From: Metamycoplasma salivarium
GTDB taxonomy: Bacteria; Bacillota_I; Bacilli_A; Mycoplasmatales; Metamycoplasmataceae
Length of the DNA: 64,000 bases
Direction of reading: 5' to 3'
Assembly (NCBI RefSeq): GCF_900660445.2
Contig: NZ_LR214938.2
Span: 62,001-126,000 of the forward strand
Translations under genes and position numbers: made by a program
In this document: positions 10,711-21,700 of the stretch, in pieces
Layout of the letters: every line of letters begins with the position of its first letter
Numbering within the stretch: the first letter of the stretch is position 1
The notes under the pieces: generated by a model
Database searches by the model: none
Told to the model about the DNA's origin: nothing
What the model saw: the letters and a program-made list of their open reading frames with translations, nothing else

Positions 10711-11482
10711 ATTTTGGACCTTTTGGGATTAATTCTCTTTTATGTTCAGTGATTTTATGCAATGTTTGAATACGTTCAGAAATTTTTTCATCAACTAAAT
10801 GAGCATCATATTTTCATTTTTCGAACTCATCATAACTAAAACCTAAATCTTTTTCATCAGATTGATTTTTATACAAATCAGCGGATGGTTTTCTTTTAAT
10901 AATTTCTTTTGGAACATTTAAAATATTTGCAAGAATATAAACATCGGATTTATCAATGTTAGCAAATGGCAATAAATCACAACCTCCATCTCCGTATTTT
11001 GTAAAATAACCTAAGTAATATTCAGCATAATTGTCAGTTCCTAATACTAAAGTATTATTTTTTTGACTCAAAGCATAAAGCGAAGACATAAATAGTCTCG
11101 ATTTTAGATTTGCTAAAACCATTTTATTTTTAATTTTTAATGTTGATTTTAATCTTAAATAAGTATCTGATAAATCAACAATTTTTATTTTTGAATAAAG
11201 TCTTTTTTCGAGTTTTTTAACATATGATTCAACTTTTTTATTTTCATCAATTTTAAAATAATAGAAAAATGCATTATCTCTAAAAATATTTGAACTAATA
11301 ATAGCTAATGTTGCTGAATCAATACCACCAGAAATGCCTAAGGAAATTCCATTTGCATGTGCTGAGGATACTTTTTGAATTAATCAAGTAGTAATTTTCT
11401 TAATTAAAATGTTATAAATTTTTTGTTCTTTATTAGTCAAAATATTAGTTTTTTTGTAATTTTCATAATTAATGTAATTCAT
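10703..11482 (-). CDS. nadE: NAD(+) synthetase (ammonia-dependent)
   Basis: 259 residues. The P-loop SGGIDSA (within GISLGISGGIDSATLA) and the later LGTDNYAEYYLGYFTKYGDG and KRKPSADLYKNQSDEKDLG blocks are classic NadE. It amidates nicotinic acid adenine dinucleotide to NAD+, the last step of NAD synthesis. There is no glutaminase domain, so free ammonia is used. Two UGA Trp codons. Its stop lies inside the shared hairpin with ffh. Confidence 0.93.
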
Positions 11483-11622
11483 ATTTACTATTTTAGCAAA
11501 AACTATAGTTGTTCATTTCTAAATTACAACAAATATTAGGCAAAATAATTTCAATTTTTTTCAACTTATTAGTAAAATATTAAATATTAATAATTACTAT
11601 ATTTAAATGCTTAGGAGATATT

Positions 11623-12180
11623 ATGATAAGTGTTAATGATTTACGTCCCGGGACTACGTTCCAATTTGAAAATAATATATATGTTGTTTTAGAAGCCTCA
11701 CATTCTAAACAAGGTAGAGGTCAAGCTAATGTTAAAGTTAAAGCAAAAGATCTAAGAACTGGTGCGATTACAGTTAAATCTTTCACTGGTGGTGAAAAAG
11801 TTGAAAAAGCTATGATTGAAAAAATTTCGATGGATTATTTATACAATTCTGGTGAAGGAATTGTACTAATGGATCAAGAAACTTTTGAACAAATTGAAAT
11901 TCCTAATGCTAAAGTTGAATGAGAAAGAAACTTTCTAAAAGAAGGAGATAAAGTTTTAGTTAGAAAATTTGACCAAGAAATTTTAGACATTGAGCTTGCA
12001 GCAAATGTTGCATTAAAAGTTGTATCTGCTCCTGAAGCAGTTAGAGGAAATACTGCTCAAACTGCACAAAAGAAAGTTACATTAGAAACTGGTTTTGAAG
12101 TTGAAACTCCTTTATTTATTAAGGAAGGTGAAGTTGTTTTAGTTTCGACTGAAACTGGCAAATATGTAGGAAGAGCATAA
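11623..12180 (+). CDS. efp: Elongation factor P
   Basis: 185 residues, three beta-barrel domains: KOW-like N-terminus (ISVNDLRPGTTFQFENNIYVVLEASHSKQGRGQA), OB domain II and C-terminal OB domain ending VSTETGKYVGRA. One UGA Trp (VEWERNF). EF-P relieves ribosome stalling at proline runs. The loop that reaches the peptidyl centre has KQGRGQ, so residue 32 region carries Lys/Arg. A good AGGAG precedes the ATG. The Asp23-like gene follows after 2 bases. Confidence 0.95.
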
Positions 12181-12182
12181 AA

Positions 12183-12500
12183 ATGTTAGAAAATAATACT
12201 AATTTTATTAAAGTAAATACTAAACAAAATTTATATTATATTGTTGAACAAGATGTTTTGGAAACCGAAATTAAAAACACATTATCTAAAATTAAATTTT
12301 TGGTTTTACTTAAACCTATCCAAATTAAGATCAATGAAGCAAAAAGTAATTTAAGCATTTTTATTAATTGCAAATTTAGTCGGGAATCAGATTGACATTT
12401 TACTCACGATACAAAAATGTTGATTTTTGAAATTGAACAAAAGGTTTTCTCATTAATTAATACTAAACCCACAAACATTAATTTAGTTTTTGGAGAATAA
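12183..12500 (+). CDS. Asp23/YqhY-like small protein
   Basis: 105 residues, one UGA Trp. Sequence similarity is weak, but the predicted pattern of alternating strands and helices (IVEQDVLETEIKNTL, then IQIKINEAKSNLSIFINC, then KVFSLINTKPTNINLVF) fits the Asp23/Gls24 (DUF322) family. Position supports this: in Firmicutes an asp23/yqhY gene commonly lies just downstream of efp. Function is unknown; Firmicute relatives are linked to the cell envelope and fatty acid metabolism. It sits between efp and the transketolase-like gene with 1-2 base gaps, so all three are probably one operon. Confidence 0.5.
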
Positions 12501-12501
12501 T

Positions 12502-14373
12502 ATGTCGAAGAAAAGTAAACAATTTGACGCAGTTTGTGTTGATCAAATTAAAATAAATTCTTGTGCAATGGTTGAGAGCATACAAAAAGGTAATTTTAGT
12601 GTTGCAATGAGCGCAGCTCCTATTTTGTATGCTTTATTCAAAGATCATTTGGTATTTAATTTGCATGATCCTAGATGAATTAATCGTGATCGTTTTATTT
12701 TATCTGATTTAGATGCGACTGTTGCTTATTACTCAATATTAAGAATGTTAGGTGTATTGCAACAAGAAGATTTAGAAAGATATGCTAAATCAAATGGTCT
12801 TCCTATTTTTCCTCAATATGATCTAACAAAATTAATCGAAGCAACAATTAATCCCTCAATTTCTGGAGTTGCAAATGCAGTTGGTATTGCAATTTCGCAA
12901 GCAATTTTAGCAAAAAAATTTAATGAAATTAACCATATGACTTATGTTTTGTGTAATAATGCTGAACTTCAATCTGGGAACGCTTTAGAAGCTTTATCGC
13001 TTGCAGGAACATTGAAATTAAATAAATTAGTTGTTTTATACAATGCATATGAAGTTATGCGTGATAGTTTTGTAAATTCTGTAAATAAAGATAATGAAGC
13101 TAAAAAATTTGCTGCAATGGGATTTAATTACATTAAGACCTCAAGCAATTTCAGAAAGATTAGCAAAGCTATTGCAAAAGCAAAACATTCAATTAAACCA
13201 ACAATTATTCAAATAAATACAACCGTTGCAAAAAATACACCATTTGAAAATAGCATTCAGTCATATAGCCACATGATTTCATTTGAAGAAATTTCTGATT
13301 TAAAAGACGTTTCAAAATTTAAGAAAACTGATAATTTTGCAATTTATCCTGAAGCTACTGATAATTTTGTTAAATGTATTGAAAAAAGAAACACAAAAAT
13401 TTATCAAGCTTTCAATTTGTCAAATAAATTGGAGCGTTTTATTAATCAAAACATCAAAATAAATTTAAACGATTTAGAAGACATTAACATTAAAAAGGAC
13501 TCTGAACTTTATAGTCAAATCATAAATAGTATTTCAGATAAATATGAAAATTTAGTTTTCTGTTCAGCTAATTTAACTAACCTAGTCAACATAAATGTTG
13601 ATGGAAGTGTTTTTGCTTCAAATAATAGAAGTGGAAGAACATTATTATTTGGTCAAAGACATTATTGTATTGGTGATGTTGCAAATGGAATTGCATTACA
13701 TTCAAATTTTAGACCTATAGTATCAACAATTATTGATTATATTGATTTTAGCAAGCATGCTATTACTTATGCAAATGATATGCATTTGCCAGTTATTTAT
13801 TTAGCATCAAGAAATAATAATTTAGAAAATTCAAATAATATTTTTAATATTTCAATGCTTAGAACAATTCCAAATATTTTAGTTTTAAATCCATATAATC
13901 AAAGCGAAACTAAAGCATTATTTAGTAATGTGTTTAATGCTAATTTGAAAACTCCTGTTATTTTTATGCCTGATGATACCAAAAATGATTCATTTTCTAA
14001 ACAACTTTCTAAAAATGATAAAGAGGCATATTATGTTTTACGTGGAAAAAACCCAATAACTATTTTAACATCTGGAAAAGACTTAGAGCTTTGTTATCCA
14101 TTAGCTAAAAAACTAAGTTTATCTTTAGTTTTTGCTTCCAATTTAAACAAACTAAATGATTTGGAATATAAAAAACAACTTGCAATTTCAATTGAAAATA
14201 CACATAGTTTTTCTTGAACAAAATATGCTAAATATAATATTGCATCAGACACTCTTTCAGATATATTAGCAATAAAAAATCATATTGATTTTAGCTCTTC
14301 AAACATCGAAAAAGCATTGAAAAAAATTCTTCAATCACTCAACAATAAAATTAAGTCATCGAAGAAATCTTAA
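12502..14373 (+). CDS. Transketolase-like protein lacking catalytic motifs
   Basis: 623 residues, about normal transketolase length, with all domains recognisable: N-terminal NLHDPRWINRDRFILS, SGVANAVGIAIS, EALSLAGTLKLNKLVVLY, and a pyrimidine-domain block LLFGQRHYCIGDVANGIALH. Residues that matter for thiamine diphosphate chemistry are replaced: the usual LSxGHG is LSDLDA (69-71), the GDG metal motif is CNNAEL (152-153), and the catalytic Glu of GxREHxM is His387. I infer it is not an active transketolase. It may have a structural or binding role. The frame is open and without stops, so it is not simple decay. Lies downstream of efp and the Asp23-like gene. Confidence 0.8.
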
Positions 14374-14398
14374 CATAGCAATTTGCTATGTTTTTTTT
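14372..14398 (+). terminator. Rho-independent terminator of the efp operon
   Basis: AACATAGCA/TGCTATGTT stem (9 bp), 3-base loop, then a run of T. It overlaps the last base of the S66 peptidase gene on the other strand. Confidence 0.85.
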
Positions 14399-15461
14399 AT
14401 CCAAAAAGACCATTTGTTAAAACTAACTCTTTAGTATCAAAGTTAATTTCTAACTCTTTATTATATGGCAAAATTATATGAGGGAGTGCGTGCCCAAAGT
14501 TTAAGTTATAAACTATTGGTAAATTAAATTCTTTTGTTTCATCTAGCAAAATTTGCTTATATTCATCATAATATATTTCATCAATAGGCTTTCCAACAAT
14601 AATAGCTTTAATATTGTTGAAAACATGTTTTTCTTTTAAAGATTGAATCATTTTTCTATACAAATTTGGATTCGATTTAGTTTCAGCAGTTTCTATAAAT
14701 AGAATTTTGTTTTTTCAATCTAACTCTGTTGGAAAAATGTCATATTTTTCAAATATTTCTCTTTGCTTTTCATCTTGAACTTCTTTGCAAATAATTGAAT
14801 ATAAACTTTCTAAACATCCGCCTAATAATTTACCTTTATAAATTCCTTTCCCTCTTAAAAATTCAAAGCCTTTTATGTCTTTATGAGAGATTCTTTTAAC
14901 ATAATTTTGTTTAGCGGAATAGTCTTTACGATCTTCATATCATATGTTGCTATGTGCAATTTTTAAAGTGTTAGTTTCATTAGACAAATTTTCAATATTT
15001 TGCTTTGTGAAAGGTAAAATTTGGTTTTCTTGTTCACAAAAATCAACAATAAAATTCATACCATAATAAGTATCTACACCAATTTTGTGAAAAAACATAT
15101 GATTAATAGTTGTATCAGAATAGCCTAAAAAGAATTTTGGATTTTTCTTTGCAAATTCTAAAAATTTTTTATCTTCAAATAAGTATGGCAAGATTTTGTA
15201 AGTATCAAACCCACCAATGGCACATAATATGCCTTTAATATTTGGATTATAAAACGATTCTTTTAAATCATTAGCCCTAGCTTCTGGATTATTTTTAATA
15301 AATTCAATGCCTTTCAAACTATTAGGCATAAATATAGGGTTAAAACCTAAATTTTTCATTGCATTAATTCCAAAATTTAATTGCTCTTTAGAAATTTCTC
15401 CTAAAATTCCTGAAGATAAACTAACAATTGCAATTTCATCACCTTTTTCAAATTTTTGCAT
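14397..15461 (-). CDS. S66 family peptidase (LD-carboxypeptidase/MccF-like)
   Basis: 354 residues with several UGA Trp codons. Family blocks: GDEIAIVSLSSGILG at the N-terminus, ILCAIGGFDTYKILPYL, FFLGYSDTT, KLLGGCLESL, LFIETAE (catalytic Glu) and NFGHALPHIILP (catalytic His). The nucleophile position, Ser in characterised LdcA and MccF (GGxxS), is Thr87 here. LdcA trims peptidoglycan tetrapeptides, which this wall-less organism lacks, so an MccF-like peptide detoxification or peptide-salvage role is more likely. Its ATG is 3 bases after the stop of the pseudouridine synthase gene. Confidence 0.8.
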
Positions 15462-15464
15462 GTA

Positions 15465-16178
15465 TTATTCCCCCTTCAATTTATCTTTTATAGCATTTAT
15501 TTTGTTTATGTTGATTTCTTTCCACTTACCAATAGGCAAATTTTCATCGCTAAATTCGCCATATCTTTTACGATGTAAATTAATAACATAATTATTGACT
15601 AAAGCAAACAAATTTTTAACGTGGTGATTTCGACCTTCATATAAAATTACTGAATATATTAAATTATTAAGTTTTGTAACTTTTTGTTTACTTTTTTTGC
15701 CTTCTAAAATCGCATTATCACTATTTAAAAATTTGATATCTTCATCTGACAATGGCTTTTCTAATTTAACTATATATTCTCTTAAAATATTTGAAGAAGG
15801 GTGTGCCATTAAATTGGCGAACTCGCCATCGTTTGTTACTATGATGATTCCAGTTGTATTAAAATCTAATCGACCAATTGAGTATGTATATTCTTTTAAA
15901 CCTAAATAATCAAAAATAGTTTTACGTTTTTGAGGATCATTATTTGTACAAATTAAATTTTTAGGTTTATTAAACAAAATATATTTTTTAGTTGTAATGT
16001 TTTTTTGATTTATTAACTTATTCTTATAAATAATTTTGCTATTTTCATCAACAAGTTGACCTAAAATTGCAAGTTTATCATCAACATAAACTTCATTATT
16101 TTTAATAGCTTCTTCAACATGCCTTCTTGAATCTATTCCTAATGCACTTAGCAGTTTTTGTATACGAATTTTTTCCAT
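15465..16178 (-). CDS. RsuA/RluB-family pseudouridine synthase
   Basis: 237 residues. An N-terminal S4 RNA-binding domain (MEKIRIQKLLSALGIDSRRHVEE) is followed by the catalytic domain with YSIGRLDFNTTGIIIVTNDG (the Asp of GRLD is the catalytic residue), LMAHPSS, REYIVKL and the end block ILYEGRNHHVKNLF. It converts uridine to pseudouridine in rRNA, most likely 23S if it is RluB-like. RsuA and RluB cannot be told apart safely here. It probably forms an operon with the S66 peptidase. Confidence 0.85.
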   Translation of the reverse strand: MEKIRIQKLLSALGIDSRRHVEEAIKNNEVYVDDKLAILGQLVDENSKIIYKNKLINQKNITTKKYILFNKPKNLICTNNDPQKRKTIFDYLGLKEYTYSIGRLDFNTTGIIIVTNDGEFANLMAHPSSNILREYIVKLEKPLSDEDIKFLNSDNAILEGKKSKQKVTKLNNLIYSVILYEGRNHHVKNLFALVNNYVINLHRKRYGEFSDENLPIGKWKEININKINAIKDKLKGE

Positions 16179-16303
16179 ATTTATGGAACTAATTATAAAT
16201 TATATTTATTTTATAAATATGCAAATTTTGTTGTTTCAATTTTTATCAAATTCTTCAAATTTTGCATGTAATTAAGATGCATAAGCACAATAAAGGAGAA
16301 AAA

Positions 16304-16621
16304 ATGGAGAAAAACAATGTATTTAAAAATGAAAATGACATTGAAATTTTATCTTTGTATCAAAAAAGAAAATTTATCAATGATTTTTGCCGTTTTGCTA
16401 AATTAGAAATTAAAAATCATAAAAATAAGTTCAATAAGAAATCATTATTGGAAATATTTGTTTCATCACTAGACAAGGATTCGTCAAAAATCTTTTTAGA
16501 AGAATTTATTGTTGGTGATAAAGAATCTGAATGATATTTAGAACATTGATCAAAGGGAACATATTACAAGAAATTAAATTTGTTAGTTAATCAATTTATA
16601 AGGTTTGTTAATGTTAATTAG
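16304..16621 (+). CDS. Small mycoplasma-specific protein (MG284/MPN403-like by position)
   Basis: 105 residues, mostly helical, with two UGA Trp codons and no membrane segment. The start at 16304 follows AAAGGAG; an in-frame ATG at 16262 lacks a good ribosome binding site. It heads a block of three mycoplasma-type proteins followed by acyl carrier protein, the same arrangement I recall as MG284-MG287 in M. genitalium. The similarity to MG284 is from context, not alignment. Function is unknown. Its last 11 bases overlap the next gene. Confidence 0.6.
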
Positions 16622-17756
16622 CCAAGAAATATATCAATATGTTCAAAATAATCAACAAATAAACCAAAATACATATGCTGAAAAATTAAATTGCGAAATT
16701 GATCGAATTGTTCATGACAACACATATCAAAATGATAATGAGTATTTTGATTTAAAAATTAGACGATTAATTCAATCTAACAAAGTTGCATTAGAATTCG
16801 CCTATAGAAATTTAGATTGAAGAATTAACAAACAAATAATTAAATCAACAATCGCAAATAAAGAATTTAAGTTTAATTTAGTTAAGAAACGTGATGGTCT
16901 TTACTATTATCAAGCAATTTTGGAGCTTCAAAATGATTGAAAACAATTTACTTTTGACAAATTAAGAAATATTTGTATTGACATTTTTAACCAAGAAAGT
17001 AACAAAGGGCCCTTAAGACATTTATACACTATAAATTACAAATTTCAATATGCACAAATACAACAACAAATTAGAATCACCTCAGAAAATGCATATTTTA
17101 AATTCTTTACTCTAGCACATTATAAATTTTTTAATAGCATTGATTTTAAAGAATCACTTTTTGCTAATAGTGATATGCAATTTTTGCATGTAAATTTTAT
17201 TCCTACTAAATTTGAGCATGCAAAATATATTGATAAACTTTACAAAATACAAATGTATAAAAAGTGAGAAAAAAGCAGTGCATACATTGAAAATTTTGAT
17301 CAAACTGATTTTAATGGATTTCAAATAGAATCTAAAAGCATTAGTGGGTCAAATGGAAAATTATTATTGCAATTAGAAGGAAATAACAAAATAGATAATG
17401 TTGTAATTAAATCATATAGTCATTATAATAAAACATTGCAAAAAACTATTATTGATCCCAACTATGAAAATGCAAAACAAGGATATATCTTGCCTTTAAA
17501 TTTTGCTGGTAATTTCAGTCATAAATGTATTTTTAATTTTGGAGAAGGCATTAAAAATATTGAATTAAATTACAATCAAACTATTCCAAAAGCATTTTTT
17601 AACTATGAAAATGGATATATCAAACTAAATGTAATTGAAAATGATAATTTCAAAAAACTTGATATGGAATGATCGTTAATCAAACAAAAAAATATTAAAG
17701 CAATTGTTGAAAAAGCAAATAACTTACTTGACATTAAAAGAATAGGAGAAATGTAA
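16611..17756 (+). CDS. Conserved mycoplasma protein of unknown function, upstream of acyl carrier protein
   Basis: 381 residues with four UGA Trp codons. I do not recognise a domain. It has no signal peptide or membrane segment. The N-terminal third is charged and helical, with aromatic and Asn/Lys/Ile-rich stretches following. The ATG lies inside the previous gene (11-base overlap), and the stop overlaps the next ATG (TAATG), so translation of the three is coupled. By order it matches MG285 of M. genitalium; this needs an alignment. Confidence 0.6.
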
Positions 17757-18253
17757 TGAAAAGAGATAAAAAGAAAAAAATTATTTTATATAGTTCTTTA
17801 ACGGGAATTGGATTAATAACATTGGCAAGCGTCACAGCATGAGCAGTAATTAGTAAGAAAAATTCACAAAAAATAAATAATAATGAGAATCCAAATAATA
17901 AGCAAAATAATGACATAAACAAGCCAGAAGTTCCCAACATAGACAATAAAAATCCGAATGAAATTAATGAAGATAAAAAATTACAAATTATTAATAGCGA
18001 TGATATATTTCCAATTATTGAAACAAGGGACTATTATGATAAGTTAAATTTTAAAGATGGGCAACCTTGAATTGATGATGATATGATAAGCTATATTATT
18101 AAGAATATTATTGGAAGAATGACTATTAATGACGGTGCAATTAAGTACGTTATCAAAAGAGAAAACGATCAAAATGTAACAATCCATTTTATTTGGTATA
18201 ACACAACCAAAAAAGCCTATAGAACATATAAAATTTCGACAAATACTATATAA
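17756..18253 (+). CDS. Membrane-anchored protein of unknown function, upstream of acyl carrier protein
   Basis: 165 residues. A short basic start (MKRDKKKK) leads into one membrane segment (about 9-31, IILYSSLTGIGLITLASVTAW), then an Asn/Pro/Lys-rich low-complexity linker (about 36-75), then a compact C-terminal domain with ISYIIKNIIGRM and VTIHFIWYN. There is no lipobox Cys, so it is probably an anchored extracellular protein. Three UGA Trp codons. The ATG overlaps the previous stop. It corresponds to MG286 by position only. Confidence 0.6.
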
Positions 18254-18261
18254 TAAAGTCT

Positions 18262-18483
18262 ATGAATGTAAGAGATGTTATATTAAAAGAATTAAGAAAA
18301 TTCTCTAATAAAGAAATTTCAGATGATTCCAATATTAAAGACTTAAATATTGATAGTTTGGATTTATTGCAGCTTGTTGTTACATTAGAAAAAAATATGC
18401 AAATTTCTATTAGCGATGAAGAACTTTTATCAATTAAAACAGTTAAAGATATTATTAACATAATAAACAAAAAGAAAAACTAA
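18262..18483 (+). CDS. acpP: Acyl carrier protein
   Basis: 73 residues. The phosphopantetheine attachment site is plain: DLNIDSLDLLQLVVTLE, with Ser in DSL. Four-helix ACP length and charge pattern fit. Mollicutes mostly lack fatty acid synthesis, so it probably carries acyl chains for lipid or lipoprotein handling. It is 8 bases after the previous gene, with no clear Shine-Dalgarno sequence, and ends the four-gene block. tRNA-Trp follows 34 bases later. Confidence 0.9.
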   Translation: MNVRDVILKELRKFSNKEISDDSNIKDLNIDSLDLLQLVVTLEKNMQISISDEELLSIKTVKDIINIINKKKN

Positions 18484-18517
18484 AAAATATTGTACAATTA
18501 ATTTGTACTTTTTTAAT

Positions 18518-18592
18518 AGGGGTATAGTTCAATGGTAGAACAACGGGCTTCAACCCCGTGTGTTGTGAGTTCGAGTCTTGCTACCCCTGCCA
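18518..18592 (+). tRNA. tRNA-Trp (anticodon UCA, reads UGA)
   Basis: 75 bases with complete cloverleaf: acceptor AGGGGTA/TACCCCT, D arm GTTC/GAAC, anticodon stem ACGGG/CCCGT with loop CTTCAAC, T arm GTTCGAGTC and encoded GCCA. The TCA anticodon at 18550-18552 reads UGA (and UGG by wobble). This is the basis of the altered code used in this window. Confidence 0.97.
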
Positions 18593-18606
18593 TATCATGA
18601 AAATGG

Positions 18607-18639
18607 AAAAATGCTAATGTATTCTACATTAGCATTTTT
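18607..18639. terminator. Strong bidirectional terminator after tRNA-Trp
   Basis: Perfect 15-base stem AAAAATGCTAATGTA/TACATTAGCATTTTT with loop TTC. It ends the plus-strand acpP/tRNA-Trp transcript and could also stop transcripts from the minus-strand SRP RNA side. Confidence 0.85.
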
Positions 18640-18661
18640 ATTTAATTAAGAAAAATAAAAA

Positions 18662-18740
18662 CCGCAAGACACAATACTTCTTGAGATGGCTGCTATATTT
18701 CTATCCTGACCAGATTACAAGGTTATCGTTCTCACGGCGT
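18662..18740 (-). ncRNA. ffs: Signal recognition particle RNA (4.5S/SRP RNA)
   Basis: Minus strand. The conserved tip is visible: CTGGTCAGGATAGAAATA followed by AGCAGCCATCTCAAG, matching the GGTCAGG...AGCAGCC core of bacterial SRP RNA. The outer ends pair (GCCGTGAGAACGATA with TATTGTGTCTTGCGG), and a T-rich run follows. This RNA binds Ffh (9353-10678). Ends are estimated from the pairing and the promoter. Confidence 0.85.
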
Positions 18741-18744
18741 ATTA

Positions 18745-18750
18745 ATTATA
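18745..18750 (-). promoter_or_regulatory. -10 box (TATAAT) of SRP RNA
   Basis: Minus-strand TATAAT sits 5-8 bases before the predicted SRP RNA 5' end, just downstream of the stop of the giant lipoprotein gene. Confidence 0.6.
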
Positions 18751-18759
18751 ACAAATAAT

Positions 18760-21700
18760 TTATTCTCATTCGGTGTTTTTATTTAGCCCACTTCACTTAC
18801 TAATTGATTTAGCATTATTAAGCTTCATAAAATGACCAAATCCACCGGCTTTGATTGTCATTAAAATATATTCTTTCTTAGAAACTTCATTAATATTACC
18901 ATTTTCTTTTACTTTAAATTTAAATGGTTTTAACAAACCTTTTTCTTTTTCATTATAGCCACTAGTTACAGTTAGATACATAATTGAATCAGGCCCATAA
19001 TTTGATTCATCATAGTATTTATACCCACCGATAAATCCTTTACTAATTATGTAATTTGAAAATTCACGGCGAATATTAGCATTTCCAAAATATCTTTGCA
19101 TTCCTGAGAATTTGCCGGCAATAATTGGAATTCATTTCAAGTTTGTTCCTTCTTGCAATTCCCATAAAATTGAACGGACACCAGAATATAAATTCAATTT
19201 GCCATTATTATCACGTTTAGCGTTTAAAGTTTCACGTCCAAACATTTCAAAAACAGCTAAATTCATAGTTGTTAAAAGTCTATAAGTTGCTTGATATGCC
19301 GGTTGTTTTGATCTAACAACATATTTGCTATTGTAGTTAGCTACATTATTTGCCTCTTTATTAACTTCACTACCTAACAATTTAAAAATGTTGTCTAATG
19401 TTGTTAATGGATCGATTGTAACGGTGATGTTATCTGGATCATTTGGGTCGCCTTTTTTCTTAGGATTTAGCATATCTAAATTAACCATATTATTTAATGT
19501 GGTCATATTAGTTCTTTCATTTACATTAGCACTATAGTTAATATTTCTTAGCATATTATAAATGAGTGAAGTTGGATGTTTTGCCTTTCCAAACACTAGA
19601 TTGATTAATTTTACTAATGTAGGACCATTGATAATCTTATTTTCACCAATGTAGTTGGCTAAAATAGCAGCATCTCCTCCTCCGAAAGCGGATGTTATTT
19701 TATTAATTGCATCAATAATGAATTTCTTAGGATTTGAAATGTCAAATTGTTTTGCATAATTTGAAAATTGTGTAATTGTTCTTTTCAAAGTTTTTCTTGT
19801 ATACAATTCGGTGTTCAATAATTCAAGAATAAATTTAGAAGCTAAATCTTTTAAGAAAGTTCTATCTTCAGTTGTAACATTTTCTAGCGACAATAAGTTA
19901 ATAACTTGCTCTATAACTTCGGTTAAAACTTCATCGTCTTTTGCAAACTTTGTAATCACACTTGTAATATTAGATTGCAAATTATTTTGAATACGTTTAA
20001 TAATTTCACTTATTAAGCTTCCTAAATTATTAACATTTGTAATTTTCGGACCAGATAGGTAATCTTCGACAATTGCTCTAATTAAGTTTTTAATTTCATC
20101 ATATTTGATAATTTTTGAAACAATTCATTTTAATTTTTCATTTGAAACAAGTTCAAGTTTTAGAGAATCGAAATCAATTTTAGAAACTTGGTCTTTAGCA
20201 ACTTCGAATAGAAATTCAATTAAAGCTTCTTTGGCGTTAATATTATTTGGTTTAATAGCACCATTGGCAGCAGACAATAAGTTAAAAATTAATTTTTCTA
20301 CTGTTTTTAACCATTCAACTTGTTCAGATGTAATTTCATTTTCTGCTATTGATGCTGGTTTTGTCTTAGTATTAAATTTAGATAAATTATTAACAATATA
20401 GTAATATACAGATAATAGTTCACCTTTTAATGTAGCAATAGGTAAGTTTTTATCTAAAATAGTTTCAATTAATTCTGACATATTTTGTGTGCTTAAGTAT
20501 TTAGCATAATCAACTTTTTTAAGTTTTTCAACAAATGCTGATTTAATTTTTTCACCATTAATGTGGTTTGAATCATCAAATAATTTAAGGTCAGCAATCA
20601 AGTCAATTAAATCATTAGTTATTTGTGAAACTAAGTTTAAATTATTGACCTTTAAAATTACCCTTTTTAATAATGAAATTATGTTGTTAATATTAGCAGA
20701 AGTAGTAGTAATATTGAATTTTTTGTTAATTTCATCAAATGTAAATTGCAAAGTCTTGTCTAAGAAATTGCTATCGCTAATAATAGATTTAATAAAATCT
20801 TTAACAAACTCTTTAATTTGAACTTTATTAGTTTCAATTAAGTATTTAAATAGACCGTTAAAGTTATTTAGTGAATTAAAAGTGACTTCATCAAGTGAAA
20901 TTAATGATGTTAGTAAGGCATTAAAGAATTTTTCAGTCGAGTCTAAATCAAAAATTGTTGAAATAACTTTATTGAATACAAGATTTGCAAAATCAGTCGC
21001 TTTTGGATTGGTTTCTAATAATTTTGTTTTAATAAATTCAAGATTTTCACTAACAAGTGCTTTCATCTTAGATTCATTTCTAAATCAATGATATAGTTTA
21101 GGTAAAGCAGCTTTAACTAAAACTTTATCTTCATTATTCAAAATACTAAATCATGATTTTAAAACTGTAAATAATTTGTCTAGATCTAGAGAAATCTTAC
21201 CTTCTCATGAAATAATATTTTTTTGTTGTGGAGATGATTTTAATAAATTCGAGAAACTCTCAATGTTATTTAATAGCATTAACATAATGCTACTGATTTC
21301 TTTGCTAGTTAGCTTATTAATGAATCCATTTAATTCATCTAAGTTCAAACCATTTAACAATGAAGGAATATTTATTAATGTACTAATATCTCATTTATTA
21401 ATGTCAAATGAATTCTCTCTTATATTTTTAGCAATATTTTTAAATGAACTTGACATTATTGACTTGAAAATGTTCAATTTTGGAATTGCAGTTATTAATT
21501 TAGCAATTGCAGAAGTTAATAATTGCTTACCATTTTCGGGTCACTCTACATTTATTAAGTCATGATCAGTTAATTCAATTAAGAAAGAAGCTATTTTTTG
21601 CTTAACAAATTCAGAATCTGATGAATTATTAATAAAATCGGTTAATAAACTATCTAATGTTGATGCAACATTGTTTTGTGAATTTTCGATTGCATTTGCA

